This document shows positions 53,869 to 63,711 of a stretch of DNA of 64,000 nucleotides, piece by piece. Source of the DNA: Verrucomicrobiota bacterium (GTDB lineage: Bacteria > Verrucomicrobiota > Verrucomicrobiia > Opitutales > Opitutaceae); contig JAEZGX010000012.1 in the NCBI GenBank assembly GCA_023416735.1, forward strand, positions 62,001-126,000, given 5' to 3'. A program made the position numbers and the translations under genes. Position 1 is the stretch's first letter. Each line of letters opens with the position of its first letter. The notes beneath the pieces are model-generated. The model searched no databases. It saw only the letters and a program-made list of their open reading frames with translations, and was not told the origin of the DNA.

Positions 53869-54591
53869 ATGACGCTTCTCCGCTCAGCCGCGCTTACGGA
53901 TATCGGACGCGTCCGTCGCAACAACGAAGATCGCTTCCTCCACGACGAGGCCGGAATGATCTTCGGCGTAGCCGACGGAGTTGGCGGCCTTCCCGGCGGC
54001 GCTGAAGCAGCTCAACACACCGCCGACGAAATCGTTTCGGCGATCCGCAACATCCCGCCCAACCAACCTCCCAGCCTTACCCCGATTGTGCAGCGTGTTA
54101 ACTTCCTCGTGCACAATCTCGGCGCAGATCTCAGCCCGGGCGTGGGCATCGGTTCGACTCTCACCTTCGGCGTGATTCGCGAGCACACCCTTCACATCGC
54201 TCACGTCGGCGACTCGCGTTGCTACGGTTGGCGTCGCGGCGAAATCCTCCAACTCACCGACGATCACTCCGTCGAAAACGAGGCCCGCCTTCGCCGCGCC
54301 CGCGGCGAGGTCGTTTACTATCACGAAGGCAACCGCAACGCGCTCACCCGCTGTATCGGCCAGCCCGGTTCGCCCAGCGTCGACGTGATCGAACGCCCGC
54401 TGCAAGCCGGCGATCGCTACCTTTTCTGCACCGACGGAGTCACTCGTCTCGTGCGCGACCACGAACTCGGCGAAATCATGGGCCGGCTCGACGACCCCGA
54501 AGAAGCGCTCCGCCAAATCATCTCCCTCGCCGTCCGCCGCGGCGGCCCCGACAACGCCACGGGCGTGATGGTTTTCGTGGACGAACCTTGA
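53869..54591 (+). CDS. PP2C-type protein phosphatase
   Basis: 240 residues. Metal-binding acidic residues appear in RRNNEDRFL, VADGVGGLPGG, HVGDSRCYG, FCTDGVTRL and GGPDNATGVMV, the standard PPM order. It is stand-alone with no kinase gene next to it. It dephosphorylates Ser/Thr on unknown partners. It lies 17 bases after dinG and 22 before the TPR gene. Confidence 0.9.
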   Translation: MTLLRSAALTDIGRVRRNNEDRFLHDEAGMIFGVADGVGGLPGGAEAAQHTADEIVSAIRNIPPNQPPSLTPIVQRVNFLVHNLGADLSPGVGIGSTLTFGVIREHTLHIAHVGDSRCYGWRRGEILQLTDDHSVENEARLRRARGEVVYYHEGNRNALTRCIGQPGSPSVDVIERPLQAGDRYLFCTDGVTRLVRDHELGEIMGRLDDPEEALRQIISLAVRRGGPDNATGVMVFVDEP

Positions 54592-54613
54592 TCCTTTCGA
54601 ATCCTTCCGACGC

Positions 54614-54922
54614 ATGTCGGATCGCATCGCCCAATTCGAAAAACTCGTCGCGCAACAGCCCGACAACGAACTCTTCCGCTTCAGCCTCGCGCAGGCCCTC
54701 TCCGCCGCTGGCCGCGCCACCGACGCCATTCCTCACTACGAATTCTGCGTCGCGAAAAAGTCCGATTGGATGATGCCCCGCATCCTTCTCGGCAAACTCC
54801 TCCTCTCGCTTGATCGCCGCACCGAAGCCCGCCCGCTTCTCGAATCCGCCCTCCAGCTCGCGATTGATCAAACTCACGAAGACCCCGAACGCGAACTCCG
54901 CGCCCTCCTCGCCGATCTCTAA
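54614..54922 (+). CDS. Small TPR protein
   Basis: 102 residues forming about two to three tetratricopeptide repeats: NELFRFSLAQALSAAG, then ILLGKLLLSL and ARPLLESALQLA. No signal peptide. Probably a protein-interaction adaptor; co-transcription with the phosphatase is likely from the 22-base gap. The function is unknown. Confidence 0.75.
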   Translation: MSDRIAQFEKLVAQQPDNELFRFSLAQALSAAGRATDAIPHYEFCVAKKSDWMMPRILLGKLLLSLDRRTEARPLLESALQLAIDQTHEDPERELRALLADL

Positions 54923-54958
54923 AAGCGGTGGGAAGGGTTCACGCCCGGATTCGCGCCC

Positions 54959-54988
54959 ACAAAAAAGCCGGCCCATTCGGACCGGCTT
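54959..54988 (-). terminator. Intrinsic terminator after the zinc peptidase
   Basis: 7-bp stem AAGCCGG/CCGGCTT (54965-54971 and 54982-54988), extendable inward past one mismatch, followed on the minus strand by six T. It lies 27 bases beyond the zinc peptidase stop and between convergent genes. Confidence 0.75.
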
Positions 54989-55015
54989 CGAAACTTCACC
55001 TGCCCTGCCTCGCGC

Positions 55016-55720
55016 TCATTCGCGCCGCGACAGCAAATATAGCAAGTTCAACAGCGCGCCGACGAACGCCGCCACATACGTGAGCGCCGCCGCATTCAGC
55101 GTCTGACTCACGCCCGGCATCTCATCGCGATCGATAATCCCGAGTTGCACGAGCTGCGCCTTCGCGCGGCGGCTCGCGTCGAACTCAACCGGCAGCGTGA
55201 TCAACTGGAACAGCGAAAGCACCGCGTAACAGATGATCGCGATATCGAGCACAATGCCGGTCAATCCGCGCACGAAGAAGAAGCTGCCCAAGATCACGAA
55301 CGGCAGAATCTGCGAAACGAACTGCGTCGTGGGCACCAGCGCCATGCGCGCCCTCAACATCGAATAACCCGTCGCATGCTGAATCGCGTGACCCGCTTCG
55401 TGCGCCGCCACACCCAGCGCCGCCAGGCTCGTTCCACGATAGTTCTCCGACGAAAGCACGAGTCGCTTGTGGGTGGGATCGTAATGATCCGTCAGATGCC
55501 CCGACGTTTCCGTAATCTGCACGTCGGTGATGCCCGCGTGCTCCATCACCGCTTGCGCCGCTTCGCGCCCGGTGATGCGACCGCGCGACGGAATCCGCGC
55601 GTTCTTATTATAGGCGCTCGACACGCGAATCTGCGCGTAGAGCGCGAAGATGAACACAGCCACGAACAGGAGAATAAACACCCCCGTCGGCAGGTAAACG
55701 AATGCGAGTTGTGCTGTCAT
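55016..55720 (-). CDS. YugP-like zinc metallopeptidase (PF04298)
   Basis: 234 residues. TM1 (about 8-30), the HEAGH zinc site at His107-Glu108-His111 in GVAAHEAGHAIQHA, then three more TM segments, ending with PVEFDASRRA. The family is membrane-embedded and of poorly known substrate. It is full length. Confidence 0.88.
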   Translation of the reverse strand: MTAQLAFVYLPTGVFILLFVAVFIFALYAQIRVSSAYNKNARIPSRGRITGREAAQAVMEHAGITDVQITETSGHLTDHYDPTHKRLVLSSENYRGTSLAALGVAAHEAGHAIQHATGYSMLRARMALVPTTQFVSQILPFVILGSFFFVRGLTGIVLDIAIICYAVLSLFQLITLPVEFDASRRAKAQLVQLGIIDRDEMPGVSQTLNAAALTYVAAFVGALLNLLYLLSRRE

Positions 55721-55822
55721 AGTTGGAAAATGGGTAAAATGCGCAGGCCTCCACCTTAACCAAAATGCTCCGATTTCCAGCCGAATCGAATCCGCATGGA
55801 AACGCCCTTTCCGCTTTCCAGC

Positions 55823-57937
55823 TCAAAACGGAAACCCGATCGACAACAACAACGTCCCGCCCGGATCTCCGGTTCGCGGATTCAAATTATGCCCATATTC
55901 CGCGCGCAAGGGTCCGATTAAGGTCTGATAACGAATCCCCAGCCCCACCGAATACAAGTTCTCGTCAAAGGGATAATCGCCGAGCCTCACCGACGTTCCG
56001 ATTGCGTCCGCGAACAACACCACCGACCACTTCGTCGTCAGCGCCTGCTCCAATTCTAGGTTCAGCAGCAAATAAGTCTTCGCTCCAATAAAGCGCCCTT
56101 CCGCATTCCGCGGCGCCGCCTCCCCCGCCTGATAGCCTCGGATGCTATTATCCCCTCCGGGAAAGAAGCGTTTGTTCACCGGCAGATCCGAATCGTTCGA
56201 GGTCCCAAAGGTCGTGATCAAACCGTGATTCAATCCCGCATGCACCCAGCGTCCGCGACCCCAGGCCGTGTGATACGAGCCGCCGAACTCAACGCGCTGA
56301 TAATCGACTCCGCCGCCCAAATACCGGCTCGCCGTTTCCGCCTGCGCAAACACCCGGTAACCGCGCCGCGGCCGCAACGGATTATCCCGCCGGTCGCGCG
56401 TCAACCCCACCTCCACGCTCGCCGCCGTGACTTGCTGATCGTCCGCTCCGCGCGTGGCCAGATTGTTGTCCCGATTCCGCAGCGCCTGATACGTGTAGCC
56501 GACTGACGCATTCGCCCCGATGCGTTGCACATTCGCCGCCAGCGACACGCTTCCGCCCCACTCCTGCCGGAGAAACGACACTTCCTGCCGCTGCAATCCA
56601 AACAGCCGCGCCGTTCCATCGATCGATTCCCCAAAAATCTCCGGCACCGTATAACTATATTCTCCCCGGCTGCTCTTCAACGATTGCACCAGCAACAACC
56701 GCGTCTGGTGCGCCCGCCCAAACAGATTGAACTGCCTCATCTCCACGCCTCCGCGCAGCTGCTCGTAGCTTCCGTATCCGAAAAGCAAATTCACCTCCAG
56801 TTCGCGCCCTTCCTGCAACTCGAACACCGGATCGCGCACCGGCCCGTCGTTCGGCTCGTAACGAACATCGACGCTTTCGAACACCCCGAGCCGCGACAAC
56901 CGGAACCGCGCCTGCTCGATCGCCAGCGGATTCAATAGATCTCCAGATCCACTCCGCACGCGTCGCTCCAAGACCGACTCGCGAGTCTGATCCGCTCCTT
57001 CGAATCGCACATCTCCGATCCGCACCTCCTCCCCCGGCGCAATCGTCGCCACAATCGACACCGGCTGAACACCTTCTTCCACCGGCGGCAGCGTGCGACT
57101 GATTCGCACCGAAATGTCCGGATGCCCCAGCGAAAAGTAGTGATTGCGCACGGCCGCCACCACGTCCTGCTGCCAAAACGTCGACCACGGCATTCCGACA
57201 AACCCGCCCAACGCCGGCATGCGCCCTCCCGCCGCATCGCCTTGCACGTCGAGCGAGCGAACCATCCACCGCGGCCCTTCCTTCACTTCGACGTCCACAT
57301 CCACCTCTCCCGTGGCATCGTCCATCCTGAGCTCGCGCACCGTCACCGTCGCATTCGCGTATCCGCGTCGCTCCAACTCTCCCGCCAGCGCCGCCCGCGC
57401 CCGATCCAGCCTCGCCGGCGAATAAACCCGCGCCGCTCCCGTCGAGATCAGCACTTTTTCTCCCGTAAAATATTCCTGCGCCGAATCCACCGGCAGCACC
57501 GTGAGCCCTTCGATCGTCACTTCGTCGAATCGATAACGCTCGCCTTCCTCCACGTTGAAATGCACCGCCGTCGCTTCGAAGGGACGCGGCAGCGAGGTCT
57601 CCAATCGTTCATCAAACTGAAACCGGTGCGTCTCGCCCGCTGGCGTTTGCGCCACCGCCTCCACTTTCGGCTTCAAATGCCCGCGCTCCACCAGCGCCGA
57701 GATCAACAAGAACACCGCATCTTCCAACGCATCCGCGTCGAGCGTCGCTCCGCGTTCCTCCCCCAACAACCGCTCGAGCGATCGCCTCTGCTCGCGGTTC
57801 CGCAACCAGCCCAGCCCGTTCACCTCGATATGCGCCGGCTTCGGCTCTTCCGCTGCCTGCGCGGGCACCGGGGCCACGCACGACGCGAGCAGCAGCGCGC
57901 CAACCAAACCGCTCCGCGCCAGCTTACTCCCTCGCAT
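55823..57937 (-). CDS. BamA/TamA-like outer-membrane protein (Omp85)
   Basis: 704 residues. A signal peptide is followed by several POTRA-like repeats (FDEVTIEGLTVLPV, RIGDVRFEGADQT) up to about residue 380. A 16-strand-type barrel follows, with the Omp85 RGY motif in NSIRGYQAGE and a C-terminal Phe. The start overlaps the tamB-like stop by 14 bases, so this is more likely a TamA than the essential BamA. A lipobox-like LASC at 17-20 is odd for a barrel; cleavage after AQA near residue 28 is the ordinary reading. Confidence 0.82.
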   Translation of the reverse strand: MRGSKLARSGLVGALLLASCVAPVPAQAAEEPKPAHIEVNGLGWLRNREQRRSLERLLGEERGATLDADALEDAVFLLISALVERGHLKPKVEAVAQTPAGETHRFQFDERLETSLPRPFEATAVHFNVEEGERYRFDEVTIEGLTVLPVDSAQEYFTGEKVLISTGAARVYSPARLDRARAALAGELERRGYANATVTVRELRMDDATGEVDVDVEVKEGPRWMVRSLDVQGDAAGGRMPALGGFVGMPWSTFWQQDVVAAVRNHYFSLGHPDISVRISRTLPPVEEGVQPVSIVATIAPGEEVRIGDVRFEGADQTRESVLERRVRSGSGDLLNPLAIEQARFRLSRLGVFESVDVRYEPNDGPVRDPVFELQEGRELEVNLLFGYGSYEQLRGGVEMRQFNLFGRAHQTRLLLVQSLKSSRGEYSYTVPEIFGESIDGTARLFGLQRQEVSFLRQEWGGSVSLAANVQRIGANASVGYTYQALRNRDNNLATRGADDQQVTAASVEVGLTRDRRDNPLRPRRGYRVFAQAETASRYLGGGVDYQRVEFGGSYHTAWGRGRWVHAGLNHGLITTFGTSNDSDLPVNKRFFPGGDNSIRGYQAGEAAPRNAEGRFIGAKTYLLLNLELEQALTTKWSVVLFADAIGTSVRLGDYPFDENLYSVGLGIRYQTLIGPLRAEYGHNLNPRTGDPGGTLLLSIGFPF

Positions 57938-60900
57938 CTTTACTCCCTCCTTTGCTGTAGATGCGCCACTTGATGCCGCCGTAATACTCGTCGAACTCGT
58001 CGTATTCCCCCGTCAAAGCCCATTTTTCGTTCAACCGATACTCGATGCTGTAGGTCTCGCGTCCCTGCGCCGAAATATCTTCGCCGCTCGAAATCGTCAG
58101 CCGATCCGCACCGGTCGCATCGCCACCCAGCGTGCCGAGCAAACTCTGTCCAAAGAATGCCCCGAACCGCGTCGCGCGCTGCCGCCCCGTCGTCGTGATT
58201 TCATCGTTCGGCGCCTGTCCCGCCATCACCATCAACAACACTTGCTCCGCCTCCAGCGGCGGGCTCGACGAAAAGGTCAGGTTCGGCGCATTCACCGCGC
58301 CCGACAGCTCCATGCGCACGTCGTATCCATAGCGTCGAGTCGTTCCCGTCACGAAGATCTGCGGATCCGGCTGCTCGGCACTCACCCGCACGTAACCTTG
58401 CCGCACCGCAAAACTCGCGAATGGCAATCGCACGTTTCCTTCCTCGATCACCGCTTCGCCGCTCGTGCGCGGATTCGCCAGCGTTCCGGTCAACTTGAAG
58501 TCCGCCGACGCCACCCCGTTGAACACCGGCGTCCGCAACTGCATGAACCGGTCGCCTTCCACCACCACGTCCAAACGCCACGCGTTCACCGGCTCCACCT
58601 CCACCGAAAAATACGGCGGCCGCGCTGCCGGTCCGCCTTTCGCTCCCGTTGGCAAAAACGAGCGCACATCCGCCAGAAACAAACTGTCCCGCAAGCCCAC
58701 GCGCCCGCCGATCGTGGTCGCGCCATTCGACGCCGTCACGAGCTTCAAATCCAGATCGCCGCGCAACAGCAGTCCGGTCTTCCGCACAAAGGGAAGATTC
58801 TCTCCCTTCAACGTCAGGTTCAGCTTCACCGGTTCGCCGTCCGGCAACTCCGCCGTGCCTTGCAGCGTCACCGTCCGCCCCGCCATTCGCGCCGTCACCC
58901 CCGCTAGCGTCATCGTCCGTCCTTCGAATCGCACGTCCGCATTCACTTCCTGCAACACGCCCAGGGGTCCGAGCGGCCGTGAAGTGGCTTCGCTGATACG
59001 CAAAAACCCCGTCACCGTCGCATCCGGTTTCAGCGTCACATCCAGATGCACGCGTCCTTTCGGCGCCAGCACACCGGGAAAATGCTGCGCCACGGCCGCC
59101 AGGTCCGCATTCGGCACCTGCACACGCACATCGCCCTTCCGCACAATCTTCCTCGGATCCCGGAAAAACTCGCGCCAGCTCGCCGCCGTCACCGGCAGCC
59201 AGCCTTCCGCCCGCACCGCCTGTCCGTTCACCTCCAGCGAAAAATGCTCCAGCTTCACGCCATCGCGGTCGCCCGTCAGGTGCGCGTTCAAATCCTCGAT
59301 CTTCGGCCACACATCCTTGAACCGGCCCGACACCGCTTCCAACCGCTCCGCCTCCAGCCGCGCCTCGCCCTGCGGATGCGACCACGTTCCTTCGAAATGC
59401 ACCACTGCCGCCGGCCCGACCAACTCCAACCCGGTCAATTGCGTGAATTTTTCCCAGAACGCAGGATTCGGCGACGTCGCCGCATCCAACCTGAATCGCG
59501 CATTCGCATCGAAGGCCACCAGCGGTCGCCCCAACGGCTGCACCACAATCGGCAACGTGCCCGCCGCGTTCACCACCACGCCTTCGCCTTCCGCTACGCG
59601 TAGCAACTCCAGTTGCAGCCCGTCCGCGTCGCCCTTGAACTGCGCCGAGAAATGCGCGTCGCGTTGCTCGTCGAGCACCACCGTCACATCCGTATCGATG
59701 CCATATTTCAACGGTCCTCGATCCCACTGCCCCCAAAATTTCAGGTCATCCACCGTCCACTCCACGCGAGGAAGCTCCGCGAAATCTCGCAACCACTCCG
59801 ATCGCAACCCCGCCATTGTAAGATCCACTCTGCCCGTCTCGCCCCACGCGAGCGCGAGATCCGCCCGCGCCTTCGGCCCCTGCAACCGCAACGGTCCCGT
59901 GCGCCGCTCGCCCCACTCCATCCGTGCCGGCTCCGCCATTTTCAACACGGTCTCTTCACCTCGCATCCATTCCAAGGTTCGCAACTCCACGCCGCTTCGA
60001 TCTCCCGCGCCACGCGCCACCAGCGTCGCCTCTTTGATCCGCGCCACCGCCGAAAACTCGTCCACGCGATCCGCCACGCCACGCCAGTTCGTCAACACTC
60101 GCGCCGGCGAAAACTCGCGCACTTTCACTTCCGCAATCTCCACCTGGCCTTCGTGCTTCAGCGCATTCAGCGGACCGTCCGCGATCGCGTCCACCCGCAC
60201 CGCATCCATATCCAGGCTCTCCGGTAGCCATCGCGCAAACGCCTCCCGATGCACGCTGCCGCGCACGCGCAAACCTTCCACCGCACGCGCTCGAAAATCC
60301 CACGCTCCTTCCGCCTGCAACTCGTCCGCTTCCGTCCCCACCACGCGCAGCGCCGCTATCCGCAACACCGGCCAGTTCAGCGTTCCTCGCGCATCGAAGC
60401 GTGAAAGCCGCGTCTCCATCAAATCCAGCGCATCCCCGCTAAACGCAAACGCGATCAACGGCCGTCCGTCTTCGTTCGCCGAAATCGTTCCCGCTCCCAT
60501 CAATCGTCCCGTCGCCTCGATCCACGTCTGTCGTTCGAGATCCGCCTCGAATCGAAAATCCGACGCCTCCGAGTGCACGCGTCCGGTGCGATCGATCTCC
60601 ACGGGTTCGCTCAGGCTCGCCGTAATTCCCGGCAGTTCGACCTCAAACGTCTCCGCCACAAACCGTCCATTCTCGCCGCGACCACGAATCAACACTTCCA
60701 GGGGCGGCGCCTTCGCCCCGTCTAAGGGCACGCCCGACGCTTGCACGTCCGCAGTCAAATTTTCATCCCGCCACTCGATCCGCGCTTCTCCGCGCAGCGT
60801 CGCATATTGATCCCCCAACCGCACGCGCGACCCGGAAATCTCCCACGCTTCCGCCACGAAACTCGCTTCCAGCGGCCGCCATCCTTGCTCCGCGAATCTC

Positions 60901-61568
60901 ACGTCGAGCGCAATGGGCTGCCCCCACCATTTCGCATCGCCCACGACCGTTTCACCTTCGCTGCTCAACCGCGCCGTCGCCTCATCTTCAGCCGATTCCA
61001 ACGCCGCCGTGATCGCTCCGTCTTCCGGCAGACTCAACACCACGCCCGCGCTCCAATTCCGATAACTCACCGACGGCGAACTCAGCGTCCTTTCCCGCCA
61101 CACGGCCGAATCGATCGTCAACTCGCCATTCGGCCAGGTCACCACACCTCGGCCCACCTCCGCCGTCGGCACCCAGCGATCCAAACGTTCCGCCACTTTC
61201 ATCAACTGCGCTCGTAGCGGCACCCAACCTCGCGGACGAACCGGCGCCGCCACCTGCTCCCGCCGCCGCACGTCCGTTTTCCACTCGCCCGCCTTCGCGG
61301 TGATCTCGCCTCCGGTCGCCCTTCGCCACAGCCAGACGATCGGCGTAAACGACTCGATTTCTGAAATGCTCACCGTCACCCCGGGCCGCTCCACTTTCAC
61401 GTCGCGCACCGTGAAGCGGGCATAACCGTTCCGCTCGTAGTCGCCGAGGCTCAGACCAAACCGCGGTCCCACTATCGACACCGCCGCGCCGAGCCACCAG
61501 GGCAGCGTCAACACCGCGACAGCCATCACCGCCGCGCCCGCCACGAGAACGATCACGAATCGACGCAT
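57924..61568 (-). CDS. tamB: TamB-like translocation/assembly protein
   Basis: 1214 residues. One N-terminal TM (4-24), then a long beta-rich body of the AsmA/TamB type, and a C-terminal TamB (DUF490) domain containing VLLMVMAGQAP and RLNEKWALTGEYDEFDEYYGG. It spans the periplasm and works with a TamA/BamA partner in barrel insertion or phospholipid transport. Both genes sit together and overlap, supporting a functional pair. Confidence 0.86.
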   Translation of the reverse strand: MRRFVIVLVAGAAVMAVAVLTLPWWLGAAVSIVGPRFGLSLGDYERNGYARFTVRDVKVERPGVTVSISEIESFTPIVWLWRRATGGEITAKAGEWKTDVRRREQVAAPVRPRGWVPLRAQLMKVAERLDRWVPTAEVGRGVVTWPNGELTIDSAVWRERTLSSPSVSYRNWSAGVVLSLPEDGAITAALESAEDEATARLSSEGETVVGDAKWWGQPIALDVRFAEQGWRPLEASFVAEAWEISGSRVRLGDQYATLRGEARIEWRDENLTADVQASGVPLDGAKAPPLEVLIRGRGENGRFVAETFEVELPGITASLSEPVEIDRTGRVHSEASDFRFEADLERQTWIEATGRLMGAGTISANEDGRPLIAFAFSGDALDLMETRLSRFDARGTLNWPVLRIAALRVVGTEADELQAEGAWDFRARAVEGLRVRGSVHREAFARWLPESLDMDAVRVDAIADGPLNALKHEGQVEIAEVKVREFSPARVLTNWRGVADRVDEFSAVARIKEATLVARGAGDRSGVELRTLEWMRGEETVLKMAEPARMEWGERRTGPLRLQGPKARADLALAWGETGRVDLTMAGLRSEWLRDFAELPRVEWTVDDLKFWGQWDRGPLKYGIDTDVTVVLDEQRDAHFSAQFKGDADGLQLELLRVAEGEGVVVNAAGTLPIVVQPLGRPLVAFDANARFRLDAATSPNPAFWEKFTQLTGLELVGPAAVVHFEGTWSHPQGEARLEAERLEAVSGRFKDVWPKIEDLNAHLTGDRDGVKLEHFSLEVNGQAVRAEGWLPVTAASWREFFRDPRKIVRKGDVRVQVPNADLAAVAQHFPGVLAPKGRVHLDVTLKPDATVTGFLRISEATSRPLGPLGVLQEVNADVRFEGRTMTLAGVTARMAGRTVTLQGTAELPDGEPVKLNLTLKGENLPFVRKTGLLLRGDLDLKLVTASNGATTIGGRVGLRDSLFLADVRSFLPTGAKGGPAARPPYFSVEVEPVNAWRLDVVVEGDRFMQLRTPVFNGVASADFKLTGTLANPRTSGEAVIEEGNVRLPFASFAVRQGYVRVSAEQPDPQIFVTGTTRRYGYDVRMELSGAVNAPNLTFSSSPPLEAEQVLLMVMAGQAPNDEITTTGRQRATRFGAFFGQSLLGTLGGDATGADRLTISSGEDISAQGRETYSIEYRLNEKWALTGEYDEFDEYYGGIKWRIYSKGGSKDARE

Positions 61569-61608
61569 GAGAGGTGAACGACGCGCACTCGATGCGCCGC
61601 GTTACGCG

Positions 61609-63666
61609 TCAAGCGGCCGACGCCAGACCGCACCGCTGCAGAAGCGCGCCAAGTTCCGGATCACGACCCATAAACGCGCGATACAGTTCCGCCGGGTCCG
61701 CGGAATTTCCCCGGCTCAAGATGTGTCGCACAAACGCCGCGCCCGTCTCCGCGTTGAAAATTCCTTCGCGTTTGAAACGCGTGAACGCATCCGCATCCAG
61801 CACCTCCGCCCACTTGTAGGAATAATAGCCCGCCGCATAGCCCACCGGGTCCGCAAAGATATGCGTGAACCGTTTCACGATCGTCGGCCCGGGCGGCTCC
61901 GTCGGCACGAGACACTCCTCGATCGCTGCCCGCACTTTCGATTCCACATCCGCCTCGCCCGCAAACTCCGCCGTCCGCGTGTGCATCAGCAAATCCATCT
62001 TCGCCAGTGAGAGTTGCCGCATCGTCGCCGTCGCTGCCCGGAAGGTCCGCGCCGCCGTCATCTTCACGAACAAATCCTCCGGGATCGTCGCGCCCGTCTC
62101 ATGATGCCGCGCAAACAAATCCAGACTCTCCCGCTCCCAGCACCAATTCTCCATGATCTGCGACGGCAGTTCGACGAAGTCCCACGCCACGTTCACGCCG
62201 TTCAACGACTTGATCTCCACCTCGCCGAGCAGGTGATGCAGCAGATGCCCGAACTCGTGAAAAATCGTCTCCACTTCGCGATGCGTCAGCAACGCCGGTC
62301 GCCCCGGCCAGGGCGGCGTGAGATTTCCGCAAATCAATCCCAGGTGAGGCGCCCGCGTTCCATCCTCCCCCGGACCGCCGGTAATCAAATAGTTCATCCA
62401 CGCACCGCCGCGCTTCGATTCCCGCGGATGCCAGTCCGCGTAAAACGACCCGACCTGCCGCCCGTCGCGATCGCGCACGTCATAGAACTTCACTTCCGCA
62501 TGCCACGTCTCCACTTCGCCCGCCGCGCGTTCCTGAATCCGTAATCCGAATACACGACCGCACAGCTCGAACAATCCCGCCACTACGCGATCCATCGGGA
62601 AAAATGGCCGCAGCCATTCCTCGTCGAAATCATACCGGCTCCGCCGCAATTTCTCCGACCAATACGCGAGCTCCCACGGTGCCAATTTTGTCCGCGGCTG
62701 CCCCGTTTCCGCCGCCTTGAACTCCTCCAGCTCGCGCGTTTCCCGCTGAAACGCCTCGCCTGCTCGCGTCTGCAGATCGTCCAAAAACGCCAGCGCCCGC
62801 GCGCCTTCCTTCGCCATGCGTCGCTCCAGCACGAGATCCGCAAAATGCGGTTTTCCCAACAGCGCCGCTTTCTCCGCTCGTAGCGCCAGCACTTTCGAAA
62901 TCAACGCCGTGTTGTCGTGCGCCCCGCTCGCCCCGACACCGACCGCCGCCGTCCACATCTCCCGCCGCAACGCCGCATCGTGCAGATAAACCATGAACGG
63001 TTCCTGCGACGGTTGATGCAGCGTGAATCTCCAGCCGTTCAACCCTTTCGCTTCCGCACTCCGCCGTGCCGCCGCTTTCGCGTGCTCCGGCAATCCCGCC
63101 AGCCGCGCTTCATCTTCGACGACCAGCTGCCACGCATTCGTCGCGTCCAATACGTTCTCCGAATACTTTTGCGTGAGCTGCGAGAGCTCCGTCTGCAACG
63201 CCTCCAGTCGCGCCCGTTGCTCCGGCGCCAGGTCCGCGCCCGCCTGACGAAACTCCGCCATCGTCTCATCCACAAATCGCCGCCGCACACCGGTGAGTTC
63301 GCGCGCCTCCGCCGTCGCCTCCGCCGCCTTCAACCGCTGCCACAATTCCGCATTCAGCGGAATCCGCGCATAAAACGCCGACACCTTCGGCAACATCGCA
63401 TTATGCGCCGACCGCAGCTCCGGCGAGTCCGCGACCGACTGCAGATGCGTCACCTTCCCCCACGCTTGATTCAATTCCTCCGTCGCCTGTTCGAGCGCCA
63501 GAAAGGTGTTGGAGAAATTTGCCTCCGCCACCGCTCGATGCGCGATCGCATCGATCGCCGCCTGCGCCCGCTCCAGCGCCGCCTCAATTCCGGCTTCGAT
63601 AAAGACGGGGCTTAGCTCCGACCAGCGGATATGAAACGAACTGTCGAGGAAAGGATTCTGCGCCAT
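61609..63666 (-). CDS. M3 family oligopeptidase (oligopeptidase A-like)
   Basis: 685 residues from ATG at 63666; a TTG at 63708 adds 14 residues but is less typical. The zinc site HEFGH at 470-474 (VETIFHEFGHLLHH) and the downstream Glu in VELPSQIMENW are M3 hallmarks. It degrades cytoplasmic peptides. It lies 40 bases from tamB and follows a TonB-dependent receptor gene by 45 bases. Confidence 0.9.
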   Translation of the reverse strand: MAQNPFLDSSFHIRWSELSPVFIEAGIEAALERAQAAIDAIAHRAVAEANFSNTFLALEQATEELNQAWGKVTHLQSVADSPELRSAHNAMLPKVSAFYARIPLNAELWQRLKAAEATAEARELTGVRRRFVDETMAEFRQAGADLAPEQRARLEALQTELSQLTQKYSENVLDATNAWQLVVEDEARLAGLPEHAKAAARRSAEAKGLNGWRFTLHQPSQEPFMVYLHDAALRREMWTAAVGVGASGAHDNTALISKVLALRAEKAALLGKPHFADLVLERRMAKEGARALAFLDDLQTRAGEAFQRETRELEEFKAAETGQPRTKLAPWELAYWSEKLRRSRYDFDEEWLRPFFPMDRVVAGLFELCGRVFGLRIQERAAGEVETWHAEVKFYDVRDRDGRQVGSFYADWHPRESKRGGAWMNYLITGGPGEDGTRAPHLGLICGNLTPPWPGRPALLTHREVETIFHEFGHLLHHLLGEVEIKSLNGVNVAWDFVELPSQIMENWCWERESLDLFARHHETGATIPEDLFVKMTAARTFRAATATMRQLSLAKMDLLMHTRTAEFAGEADVESKVRAAIEECLVPTEPPGPTIVKRFTHIFADPVGYAAGYYSYKWAEVLDADAFTRFKREGIFNAETGAAFVRHILSRGNSADPAELYRAFMGRDPELGALLQRCGLASAA

Positions 63667-63711
63667 CCGCGCAAACACCGTGCCGGCAGCCTCGTTGTCA
63701 AACCGCAAAAC

